Shown: one piece after another, positions 54,856 through 64,000 of the stretch
Layout of the letters: every line of letters begins with the position of its first letter
How positions within the stretch are numbered: the first letter of the stretch is position 1
NCBI RefSeq assembly: GCF_013391695.1
Contig: NZ_JACBGH010000001.1
Span: forward strand, 558,001 to 622,000
From: Thiomicrorhabdus cannonii
Lineage (GTDB): Bacteria; Pseudomonadota; Gammaproteobacteria; Thiomicrospirales; Thiomicrospiraceae
Length of the DNA stretch: 64,000 bases
Direction of reading: 5' to 3'
Made by a program: the position numbers and the translations under genes
Notes under the pieces: model-generated
Told to the model about the DNA's origin: nothing
The model's input: the letters and a program-made list of their open reading frames with translations, nothing else
Database searches by the model: none

Positions 54856-55919
54856 GCTTGTTGGGATTGGGGGCAACTTATAGCCTCCCAGCGTCAGCCG
54901 ACCTGCCGGAAATTAATCAATTGGAACAGCGTCTGTTCAATGAAGGTGAAAGCGCGGCACTTTATCTGGCTTTAGCAAAAGCTTATGCACAAAGCGGCGA
55001 TTTGGCATCGGCTCAGGCTTATTTGCAAATTATTGAACAGACCTGGTCACTGGAGACGCTGAATGAACAGTTACGTGTGCAAATTGAAGAGTTTCGTCAG
55101 TCTTTAAAGACTCATCAAAATAAAATGGTTAATCAACAAAAACTACTTGTCGTAATGGAGAGTGGTTATGAATCCAACGCCAACCGAGGCACCAACTTGG
55201 ATTTCTTAACCTTTTCACTCGACAACGGTGAGGCGTTTTATTTAAGTTTGGATGAAGGTAGCCAACAACGAGAAAGCTTTTTTGTTAGTACGACACTGCT
55301 TCATCATTATCTACCGGACAATCAAGATTGGATGCTCTCTACCGCGCTGGAAACCACTCAGTATAGTCATACTGACTTGGAAAGTAGCCTGCTTATTCGT
55401 TCCAGTTTACGTTGGCGCACGCAAAGCATTACGCTCTATCACTATGCAAACAGCAGGAAGCTTAATGGCATTCTATACAGCGGACATTTTTTACCGTTCG
55501 ACTGGGGGTTACGACGTCAGAATGATCGCCAAATCGCAAATTTGGGTATATCAGATTGGTGGCAAAAGGGTAACTCAATCCATCATTTTGGCGTAAGCCT
55601 GGGATTAGATGAGCCGCTGGAAACCCGAGCCGGCGGGATTACTGAAAGCGTTCGTTTTAAATATGAATTAACGCAACAAGAACTCAGCTTAACCTATCAG
55701 TTTGAATATGGTCATGACCAAGAGGCTTATAATCCGTTTTTCTATCAACACCAGCGGGATACTTATCAATGGCACAGTCTTGGAATAGAATACACCTTAA
55801 GTCAAAGCGCTCAGCATCGTTGGGCAGTTAAGCTGCAATATGATGATAAAAATCACAAGATAAATTTAAACAGTTGGCAAAACACTACCGTAGCGATCAG
55901 TTGGGCGCAGTTGTTCTAG
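54825..55919 (+). CDS. Outer membrane protein with N-terminal TPR-like helices
   Basis: 364 residues: signal peptide (to about 25, PASA), a helical TPR-like part (about 30-100, YLALAKAYAQSGDLASAQAYL), then about 240 residues of alternating Tyr/Trp/Thr-rich strands ending in F, the signature of an outer membrane beta-barrel. Overlaps the cyclase gene by 31 bp with AAAGGAAAG before the ATG. Completes crp-fecR-cyclase-barrel. Its 3' end overlaps the convergent rmd-like gene by 23 bp. Function unknown; possibly the surface sensor or channel of this set. Confidence 0.7.
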   Translation: MRQFVYISFLSLLGLGATYSLPASADLPEINQLEQRLFNEGESAALYLALAKAYAQSGDLASAQAYLQIIEQTWSLETLNEQLRVQIEEFRQSLKTHQNKMVNQQKLLVVMESGYESNANRGTNLDFLTFSLDNGEAFYLSLDEGSQQRESFFVSTTLLHHYLPDNQDWMLSTALETTQYSHTDLESSLLIRSSLRWRTQSITLYHYANSRKLNGILYSGHFLPFDWGLRRQNDRQIANLGISDWWQKGNSIHHFGVSLGLDEPLETRAGGITESVRFKYELTQQELSLTYQFEYGHDQEAYNPFFYQHQRDTYQWHSLGIEYTLSQSAQHRWAVKLQYDDKNHKINLNSWQNTTVAISWAQLF

Positions 55920-56780
55920 ACTGCAGGAGCCCCCCCAATGTCTGCTGTAGCGAGCGCACCTCAGTCGGTTTTATCCATTGCTTTAATTTTTGGGCACTCC
56001 CACCAAGTCGTGGCAACTCATTGGCACGGACAAACGCAGGATTCACTTCAATTCGCGGTTGATGACCGGTGAGTTTTGTCAACTGCAACAACACCTCTTG
56101 CAGTGAGACAAGCCTCTCACTGCACAGATTAACTATACCCAAAGCCTCTGGATTCTCCATCAACTGTTGATACCAGACGCAAATATCTGCCACATCGTTA
56201 AATTCACGCCAAACTTGCAAATTACCCAACTCAATTACCTCTGCTTTTTCCACAAAATGTTTAATCAGCTTGGGAATAACAAAACTTTCAGCCTGACCAG
56301 CGCCCGTGTAATTAAACGGTCTGGTGATGAGAATGGGCAATTTATCTTTATAAGTTTGCGCTAGGAGTTCCATCGCTAACTTAGAATACCCATAATGATT
56401 TTGCGGACGTGGGCAAAGCGACTCTTCCAGCAATTCTTTCCCGTGATGACTACCGTAAACTGCGGCCGAACTTGCTAGGATAACTTTTTTAGGTGCCGTT
56501 TTGAGCTGAAAGAGCGCTTTGAGTAGGTTTTCGCTACCTAAAACATTCACCCGATAAAAATCGAGAGCATCACTATGGGCAACAAAGCTGATGGCGGCTA
56601 AATGCAGCACATAATCAATCGGTTCATCTTGTGTTAGCGTTGATATCTCGGCAGAAATCGCAGATGAATCAGTGATATCGGCCTGCAACGACAAAATCTG
56701 ATAGCCATTTTTTGCCAAATGCTGACTTAAATGTACACCTGTAAAGCCATACGCCCCTGTGATGAGAATCCTCTTAGCCA

Positions 56781-56781
<1 letters not shown>
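55897..56781 (-). CDS. NAD-dependent sugar epimerase/reductase, probable GDP-4-keto-6-deoxy-D-mannose reductase
   Basis: Short-chain dehydrogenase of 294 residues: GAYGFTGVHL (cofactor), ASSAAVYG, catalytic YGYSK. With gmd directly upstream (TAATG overlap) the best guess is RMD, making GDP-D-rhamnose; GDP-fucose synthase is less likely because that enzyme is longer with different motifs. Contains a C7/G7 run near the 3' end (55930-55936). Confidence 0.75.
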
Positions 56782-57824
<1,043 letters not shown>

Positions 57825-57833
57825 TCAATTATT

Positions 57834-60800
57834 TTACGTCTTTAAAATAGCAGGCATTTTACACGATTTGCCATGAGATTTTGAACAGGAGTCTAACTTA
57901 GCGTAAAAGCGCAAAGCACTTTCCTGCCAAGTCAAGTATGGCAGCGCTGATGAACAGGGGTGTTGGTGCTTTTGGTAGAGCTCGATCCACTCATGGATGG
58001 CTTGACTGAGCACATCTGCATCTTTTCGATCAGGAAAATAAAACGCAGATGCTCCTGCTACCTCTCGAAAGACCTTGAGATCGCGTGCAATAATTGGAAG
58101 CCGATACTGGGCGGCTTCAATTAAAGGCAAACCAAACCCTTCGCCATAAGAAGCAAAAATCAATGCATCTGCGTGCTGATACAACGCTTGTAATAAATCA
58201 TCATCCGCATTATCCAACCAAAAAAAGCGCTCATTGCGCTGAGAATGCTGGCTCAGGGCGTGAATGATTTCCGGTAGATTACGTTTTTGCGAACTGGCGG
58301 CTTCTCGCCAACCTTCACGCCCCACTACAATCAGGTTGACAGCCCTACCCGCTTGCCACAATAAATCAAAGGCTTGCAGTACTTGCAGGTGGGCTTTACG
58401 CGGCTCAATGGTACCGATCATTAGAAAAGTCACTCCGTCCGGCGGCAACCGATCTAAATACTTTTCACGGCTTAAAACCGATGATATAACTTGCTCTTCT
58501 AGTGACGCGTTGGCACCCAAGTGCCAGTAATCGATGGTAGGTAACGCCCCCAGTTTAGGTTGGTTTTCAAGCCATATATCAAAGTCTTCTGCAACACTTT
58601 GGGAAATGGCCAAAACATGATCGGTTTTGGTAGCTGCTTGTAGCCAATTTTCATACATGGCACTAAAGGCCGGTGGAAAAACTTCTGGTAACTGCAGGGG
58701 TAGAAGATCGTATAGAACCGTTGTAACTTCCACGCCTAAGTTTTGGTAATAGCGGTATAAACTAGAGTTGGCAGCTTCGATAAAAGGCGTGCCAGAAATA
58801 TCCAATATCACCAAAAGGTCACCGGTTTGAGCATCAACCACGGTTTCAGCTAACGGCGACGGGATGTGACCAAATAGATTGAGGGTAAAGCCAGTTGCAT
58901 AACGGTATTGCCATGCCGCGCCATGCTGTGTCAGATAAACAGGTTCAATTCGATGCACTAAGTCTTTGACCTGAATCAACTCGGTAATGAGGGCTTTAAC
59001 CACCCGCTCAATTCCGGTTTTGTGGTCTTGCTGATAGGTGGCGGTGACATCTAAAAAAAGCCTTGGTTGAGCCGGGCGACGCGGCAAACTGTTGGTAACG
59101 GCATCGGCCAAAGCCAATTGTTGGCTTTCGTTAAACAAGTGCAATGTGTTTTTTAGCGATTCCAGCCATTGCGAGAGCGGTGGATTGTGCACGTAGAAGT
59201 CTTCTATAGCCTGTGCATATTTTTGTGCGCAACTTTCGGGGTTATGGCTCGTTCTAATTCTGTTTTGTGCGGCCTGGCCAAGTTTATGACGCAATTCCGG
59301 ATTGTCCGCCAGTTGCTCAAGCGCTTCGATAAGCGCTTGGTCAGTGAGCAAATCGGGTAGTAGTCTAACCGCTTGCGGATCAAGTTCAGCCATGCTGCCG
59401 TTGGCATTGACAATAGTGGCAATACCGTAATTCATACAATCCAAAACGGCCGCCGAGGTTTCCCCGCGCGACAAGGTTCTCAACTGCACAGCCATATCGC
59501 TGATGCACAAGTAATCTTGATAGGTTTGTGCCTCGGTCCAGCCGGTAATTTTAATCCTCTGCCCCAGATTGGCACGCTGAATTTTGTCCTGCAACGTTTG
59601 ACCATTTTCATCCAGCGGATTTTTCCCGACAAAGACGAGATGAACTTGAGGATTGTTGCGCAATTCGGAGGCTAAAAATGCATCCAACAAAAAATGATTC
59701 AGCTTCGTTTTATTCAAAAAACCAAAGCTACAAATCACTAGACTCTCTGCGGCAAAGCCATACTGGTTTTTGAGCGCTATTTTGTCCTGAGCGCCGAGAA
59801 TTTTTGCCGGTTGGCGCAATAACGGAATCTGCTGGAAAAAGTTGGCTTTAAAATCTCCATACCACTGCTTGGCCAACTGCATGGCGTAATGCGAATGCAC
59901 AATCACACCCAAAGCCTGGGCTAACACTGGATAGTTACAGGGGTATTTCATCATTAGGCCGTGTTCATCCGCGCCGGCTAACCGCTCCAACAGCGCGGTA
60001 TAGCCATGGCTTTCATACAAGGCTTGATAAAACGCATTATGCCGTAACCCTAGCTTTTCACTCAGTGCCTGAGGGCCGGAGAGATAAAAATCGTGTAGCA
60101 CAACAACTCCGGGGTAATGGCGCAATAGGTCAAAATAAGCTTCATGAAAGTGCGAGTTGCCGAAGTGATAGAGCACGCGATCGTAATGTAGAAAATATTT
60201 CTTAAAATGCTCAATGTCTACCACTTGACAGGCAGAGGGCAACACGCATTCGTCCAGAATTTCTGCGTCGGTAATTAAATGGATGTGATAATGATTCACA
60301 AGATTTTGCAGCAGTTCGGCGCTGTAGTCACTGATACCACTCTGTGCCGGTGGCAGAGGTGAAAAATAGGCCAACTTGGGCTTGAAGCTTGGCGCATTTG
60401 CCGGTGCTTTGGCAGTGGGTACGATTGGCACCGCTTCAAGTTTTTGCAGAGCACGCTGGGCAGTTTGCTCCCAGCTGAATTTTTTTACTTGTTGCTGGCT
60501 ATGGACAATCAGCTCTGTCTTGAAATCGGGGTTGGTAAGAACTTCGGTGATTTTTGCTGCAATGCTTTCGGGTGAATGCGGGTCAAACAGTGCAGCAGGA
60601 AAGTCGATGACCTCCGGCAAACTGGAGCAGTTAGAAACAATAGTGGCGGTATGGCACTGCATCGCCTCTAATACGGGCAAGCCAAAACCTTCGTGCCAGC
60701 TCGGGAAAACAAACAGCTCAGCAAGATTGTACAAGACTAATAAATCGGCATCGCTGACGTAACCGGTAAACAGAATTCGTTCGGGTTGAGTACCTAATTG

Positions 60801-61637
60801 CTGCGCCATGTCGCGAAAACGCTTTTGATCAGCGTCGGACATTTTGCAGACAATCACCAGCAAATATTGATTTTGCAACTCGGCACTGAGCAAGCAATAG
60901 GCACGCACCAGACCTTCGATGTTTTTCCGCCAATCGTTGCCACCGGTGTACATCATAAACGGCTCGGTAATGCCGTACTGCTTTTGCAGCTTATGGCGTT
61001 GTTCCTCACTAACCGTAATCGGCTGAAAAAAATCAGTGCTGGCCGATGAAATGGTGACTATTTTCTCTGCGGGATAATCCATCTGCTCAATGGCCTCTTG
61101 CGCGGAGGAGTTCGATATCGCCAAAAGCAAATCGGCTTTTTTTAGTTCGAGGAGTTGTTCATGGTACCAGCGTTGATTTTCCGGCACACTCAGATAGATA
61201 TTGGGATACCGCAACGGAATCAAGTCATACAGAATAACGGCAGTCTCAATAGTGCTAGATTGGGAAACTGTGACGACGGTATTGTCGATAAAGCCTTCAA
61301 ATAGACTAGTAATCACCACCCAATCTGGATTGAGCTCCAGGATAACTCTTTCTCGAATTAAGGCTGCGGCTTGGCGATGGGCCTGATTCTCCGGGTTAAA
61401 GGCCGCGATATCGTGATGGGTAAACCAGATCCGATATTGATGTGGCTGCAGATAAGCATCAAATTGTGCCTTAATCAGCGGAATGCTTTCTGGGAAAGCG
61501 CCGTTTAACAGCAGAATCACTTCATGCTGCGCGGCTTGTTGAATCAAGGCTTCGGTAAAGGACAACGCATAACGACCAATACCACGTTTGCGGCGTTCTG
61601 AGCTTTGCGCACCTTGCATATCAATCACCAAACGCAT
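57834..61637 (-). CDS. Triple-domain GT4 glycosyltransferase (WbdA/WbpX-like)
   Basis: 1267-residue protein with three GT-B domains: about 1-400 (RGIGRYALSF; EGFGLPVLEAM near 316), about 425-810 (QSGISDYSAELL; GETSAAVLDCM near 730) and about 885-1260 (KTGIERVVKAL; EGFGLPLIEAA near 1172). The first and third have the ExxxxxxxE motif of active GT4 enzymes; the second is more diverged. Multi-domain enzymes like this polymerise mannan or D-rhamnan O-chains. With gmd, rmd, a methyltransferase and Wzt it forms an ABC-transporter-type O-polysaccharide operon. Mannose versus rhamnose specificity is inferred from neighbours only. Confidence 0.85.
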   Translation of the reverse strand: MRLVIDMQGAQSSERRKRGIGRYALSFTEALIQQAAQHEVILLLNGAFPESIPLIKAQFDAYLQPHQYRIWFTHHDIAAFNPENQAHRQAAALIRERVILELNPDWVVITSLFEGFIDNTVVTVSQSSTIETAVILYDLIPLRYPNIYLSVPENQRWYHEQLLELKKADLLLAISNSSAQEAIEQMDYPAEKIVTISSASTDFFQPITVSEEQRHKLQKQYGITEPFMMYTGGNDWRKNIEGLVRAYCLLSAELQNQYLLVIVCKMSDADQKRFRDMAQQLGTQPERILFTGYVSDADLLVLYNLAELFVFPSWHEGFGLPVLEAMQCHTATIVSNCSSLPEVIDFPAALFDPHSPESIAAKITEVLTNPDFKTELIVHSQQQVKKFSWEQTAQRALQKLEAVPIVPTAKAPANAPSFKPKLAYFSPLPPAQSGISDYSAELLQNLVNHYHIHLITDAEILDECVLPSACQVVDIEHFKKYFLHYDRVLYHFGNSHFHEAYFDLLRHYPGVVVLHDFYLSGPQALSEKLGLRHNAFYQALYESHGYTALLERLAGADEHGLMMKYPCNYPVLAQALGVIVHSHYAMQLAKQWYGDFKANFFQQIPLLRQPAKILGAQDKIALKNQYGFAAESLVICSFGFLNKTKLNHFLLDAFLASELRNNPQVHLVFVGKNPLDENGQTLQDKIQRANLGQRIKITGWTEAQTYQDYLCISDMAVQLRTLSRGETSAAVLDCMNYGIATIVNANGSMAELDPQAVRLLPDLLTDQALIEALEQLADNPELRHKLGQAAQNRIRTSHNPESCAQKYAQAIEDFYVHNPPLSQWLESLKNTLHLFNESQQLALADAVTNSLPRRPAQPRLFLDVTATYQQDHKTGIERVVKALITELIQVKDLVHRIEPVYLTQHGAAWQYRYATGFTLNLFGHIPSPLAETVVDAQTGDLLVILDISGTPFIEAANSSLYRYYQNLGVEVTTVLYDLLPLQLPEVFPPAFSAMYENWLQAATKTDHVLAISQSVAEDFDIWLENQPKLGALPTIDYWHLGANASLEEQVISSVLSREKYLDRLPPDGVTFLMIGTIEPRKAHLQVLQAFDLLWQAGRAVNLIVVGREGWREAASSQKRNLPEIIHALSQHSQRNERFFWLDNADDDLLQALYQHADALIFASYGEGFGLPLIEAAQYRLPIIARDLKVFREVAGASAFYFPDRKDADVLSQAIHEWIELYQKHQHPCSSALPYLTWQESALRFYAKLDSCSKSHGKSCKMPAILKT

Positions 61638-61642
61638 CTTTA

Positions 61643-62869
61643 TTAATCCCCTGTCTTTACTGACGCATTTTTAAGAAGCTCCAACTGCTGAAAAATCGTC
61701 TCTGCCGGTACACTAAGTTGGGTATTTTTATACATAACCCCTTCTTGCGTTGCACGCTGCCGAATCAACAGTTGTGCTAGACGGTTGCGCACCCATGGCA
61801 TTTTTTCAAGCAGATTCACTAAGCGATTTTTCAGCTTTGGTCGCGCACGGACATAATCCACGGCATTCCAAACGCTTTTGCGTAATAGACGATAAGGACG
61901 ACTGTGCGGCGACATGGTGAACCAGGCCATCGTACCTTGTTTGAACCAACGCCATTTTGGACTGAGCCAATGTTTGACTTCGCGTATGGGTCTAGTTAAA
62001 CGCCACGAGCGGCTTTGATAAACAGTACGCAGCTCGTTATGAAGTAGATTGTTAGTTTGTTGAACTTGTACAATTTCAGATTGGATCTCTTTTACCCGCA
62101 TTTCTGATTGTTGCATCCGCTGTTCGACGCGGTGCAGCAAGGCTTTTAACGTTATCCCATACTCCGGATCAAAAACCGAGTCAAAAATATCTGCGAGAGC
62201 TGGATTGGGTTTCTGCGCCAGTACTGCATAATCGGGGCTGACGGCATAAACCAAATCCACCAGCGAAATCTGCGGCTTTTGCAGAATGCCTTGTGGCTCC
62301 TGCAAACGCAGAATTTTGTTACGGCTAAAGCCGGCATATTCGGTACTAAACGCTAATAGATCTGGCGGTATTGGTTTGACATGCGTGGGATCGAGATAAA
62401 ACTCGGTAGTAGAAACTAGTAAACTCTCAGGATTGGGAGTTTCCATTAACAACAAGCCACCAGGGACTAGGATCTGATAGGCTAAGGCGATGAGTTCTTG
62501 ACGTTGCTCAAAGGTGATGTGCTCCACCACATGAAAAGCAGAAATCAAATGCAAACTGTTTGGCCGACACGTTTTTAAAAAGGTAAGCGCATCACCATGA
62601 GTAACGTCAAGATTGCGTTCTTGGCAAGCCACCAGCATTCCCTCATCCAAATCAATGCCTTTCGCTTGAAAACCCTGGTCGCTGAGTAACTCCAACCATT
62701 CACCACGGCCACAACCAATATCCAAGGCACGACAATCCGCAAAACAATGTTTAAGAGCATCCAAAAAAGGTTGATATTGGGCTAAACGTTGTTTAATAAG
62801 TTCGCGACTGCCGCGATAACGATCTTCAAAGGCGCGGTAGAATCCGGGTTGACTAATGGTCTGACTCAT
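61643..62869 (-). CDS. SAM-dependent methyltransferase with coiled coil, possible O-chain terminator
   Basis: 408 residues from ATG 62869, which overlaps the wzt stop as ATGA. Residues about 50-190 are a class I methyltransferase (ALDIGCGRGEWLELL). A coiled coil follows (about 235-285), then a basic C-terminal part. In ABC-dependent O-antigens the chain is often capped by a methyltransferase (WbdD) recognised by Wzt; the position between wzt and the polymerising transferase supports that role. Unlike WbdD, no kinase domain is recognised. Confidence 0.75.
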   Translation of the reverse strand: MSQTISQPGFYRAFEDRYRGSRELIKQRLAQYQPFLDALKHCFADCRALDIGCGRGEWLELLSDQGFQAKGIDLDEGMLVACQERNLDVTHGDALTFLKTCRPNSLHLISAFHVVEHITFEQRQELIALAYQILVPGGLLLMETPNPESLLVSTTEFYLDPTHVKPIPPDLLAFSTEYAGFSRNKILRLQEPQGILQKPQISLVDLVYAVSPDYAVLAQKPNPALADIFDSVFDPEYGITLKALLHRVEQRMQQSEMRVKEIQSEIVQVQQTNNLLHNELRTVYQSRSWRLTRPIREVKHWLSPKWRWFKQGTMAWFTMSPHSRPYRLLRKSVWNAVDYVRARPKLKNRLVNLLEKMPWVRNRLAQLLIRQRATQEGVMYKNTQLSVPAETIFQQLELLKNASVKTGD

Positions 62870-64000
62870 GATTTTTCTCGGTGAATTTGAATGTTGTTCT
62901 CTTGCCACAGTATGCCTTCAAAAACCGGTTTATCGGTATTAATCACCTCAAAAATCAACGCCCGCTCCAACCAAGCATAATTGGCATTTAAATGATTTTC
63001 GCTATCGGTAAGCGCTAAAACCACCGAATAACTACCCTCCCCTAAACTGGCTTTAAAATGGATTGCGTATTCGATTTCTTCATCGGCTTGCAAATTGCGA
63101 ATCAATTGCTGGGTGTGCCACGTATTCGTACCAAACACCACCCGCCCTAAACGATCTTTCAATGCATAACCCAGAACCAGCTGAGAAATTGGGGTTGTGA
63201 CCTTAACCCGCACAAGCAGTTGAACATCTTGGTTAACACTAACCACATCCAACCGTTGTTGCTTTGCATTGAGTAATTGCACCGACATAATTTTCGCTTC
63301 ACCGCTTCCGGAATAGGTTTGAGTCAGACCATTTGTTAGCTTCTGCTGAGTAAGTTGACTGTTTTCTTTTTCGGCGATCATCGCATTGTAGTAATCCATA
63401 ATGTCATCCGGCCGACCTTCTTGGATAATTTGACCATTCGCCAACAATAACGCACGATTGCACACCGTTTGAATGGCCGTTTTATCATGCGAAACCAGCA
63501 GTAAAGAGGTGCCCATTTGCTGAAAACTTTTGATGCGCTCAAAACTTTTATGCTGGAAATAGGCATCCCCTACACTCAAAGCCTCATCGACAATCAGAAT
63601 ATCGGGACGAAAGGCGGTAGCAACCGCAAATGCCACACGCATTTGCATGCCGCTGGAATAGACACGCAGTGGTTGGTCAAAGTAACTGCCTATTTCAGCA
63701 AAGGCTTGTAAATCAGGTAACACTGCCTCAATTTGCTCTTGGTTGTAGCCCATTAAAGCAAGGCCGTGCATGGCATTTTGCCGACCAGTAAAGTCAAGGT
63801 TAAACCCCATGCCCAACTCTAAAATCGCTGCCACCTTCCCGTGAACGTGAACACTGCCACTACTGGGATTAAGAGTGCCGACAATCATTTTTAAAAGCGT
63901 GCTTTTGCCCGCGCCGTTTTGGCCGACAATCGCTACCGACTCGCCCGCTTGAACATCAAAACTGATCGGTTTTAGCACCTCCAGAGTTTGAGTTTCTGCT
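62866..64000 (-). CDS. wzt: O-polysaccharide ABC exporter ATPase Wzt, N-terminus beyond window
   Basis: ATPase of the Wzm-Wzt exporter. The frame stays open to the window edge, so the start is missing by perhaps 40-50 residues. Walker A GQNGAGKST, the Wzt-type G-loop region GKVAAILELGMGFN, signature YSSGMQMRVAFAVA, Walker B ILIVDEALSVGD. The C-terminal 130-140 residues form a beta-rich extension (IQTVCN..., VQLLVRVKVTTPIS, YSVVLALTD) like the carbohydrate-binding domain that recognises the capped O-chain terminus. Supports an O9a or A-band type pathway. Confidence 0.9.
   Translation of the reverse strand, partial: AETQTLEVLKPISFDVQAGESVAIVGQNGAGKSTLLKMIVGTLNPSSGSVHVHGKVAAILELGMGFNLDFTGRQNAMHGLALMGYNQEQIEAVLPDLQAFAEIGSYFDQPLRVYSSGMQMRVAFAVATAFRPDILIVDEALSVGDAYFQHKSFERIKSFQQMGTSLLLVSHDKTAIQTVCNRALLLANGQIIQEGRPDDIMDYYNAMIAEKENSQLTQQKLTNGLTQTYSGSGEAKIMSVQLLNAKQQRLDVVSVNQDVQLLVRVKVTTPISQLVLGYALKDRLGRVVFGTNTWHTQQLIRNLQADEEIEYAIHFKASLGEGSYSVVLALTDSENHLNANYAWLERALIFEVINTDKPVFEGILWQENNIQIHREKS

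Overview
The window reads as chromosome of a chemolithoautotrophic gammaproteobacterium, most likely a sulfur oxidiser of the Thiomicrospira / Hydrogenovibrio / Thiomicrorhabdus group. The reasons are a form IA carboxysomal RuBisCO followed by csoS2 and csoSCA, gammaproteobacterial housekeeping genes (uvrB, pepA-holC, lptFG, rlmJ, pilTU) and many PAS-GGDEF-EAL proteins. The genus is an inference; the autotrophic lifestyle is not.

Layout. 1-5.4 kb: start of an alpha-carboxysome operon on the minus strand (cbbL, cbbS, csoS2, csoSCA cut by the window edge) with a visible promoter and a 16-bp palindrome. 5.4-8.9 kb: dTDP-L-rhamnose genes rfbA-rfbC-rfbD-rfbB, tightly overlapping. 9.1-13.4 kb: three-gene ABC efflux system (ATPase, double FtsX-type permease, membrane fusion protein). 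13.6 kb: tRNA-Asn. 13.8-16.6 kb: three lipoproteins. 16.8-29.6 kb: two large PAS/GGDEF/EAL proteins, rlmJ, lptF-lptG, pepA-holC, a DUF4395 membrane protein and an orphan response regulator. 29.7-36.9 kb: pilT, pilU, uvrB, an aspartate aminotransferase, and a comEA-ligE pair (DNA receptor plus periplasmic ATP-dependent DNA ligase).

From about 37 kb to the end the sequence is visibly AT-richer and is devoted to the cell surface: a WcaJ-type initiating sugar transferase; a sapC-tolC-ABC-HlyD type I secretion operon; a TPR-LicD-cytidylyltransferase gene split by a frameshift; a PKHD hydroxylase; a 1248-residue cysteine-free RTX/DUF4214 protein that is probably the secreted surface-layer protein; a crp-fecR-CHASE2/adenylate cyclase-outer membrane protein operon; and a D-rhamnose type O-polysaccharide operon (wzt, methyltransferase, triple glycosyltransferase, gmd, rmd). 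The layout resembles the Caulobacter RsaA S-layer locus (RTX S-layer protein, type I exporter, O-polysaccharide genes together), but the parts differ.

Most interesting signals. (1) AACAGGCCGGGT (long form AACTCAACAGGCCGGGT) occurs 11 times exactly between 6.8 and 35.6 kb, in several reading frames inside genes and as inverted pairs at gene ends, but is absent from the AT-rich region. It behaves like a DNA uptake sequence and shares the window with pilT, pilU, comEA and ligE. (2) A LicD phosphotransferase fused to its own cytidylyltransferase is interrupted at an A-tract that is also a -1 slippery heptamer. (3) Long homopolymers lie in the outer membrane exporter gene (G9) and the cyclase gene (C10), suggesting contingency loci. 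(4) A near-consensus CRP site sits at class II distance before the RTX gene, beside a CRP-like regulator and an adenylate cyclase. (5) A strong intrinsic terminator lies in the leader of the type I secretion operon.
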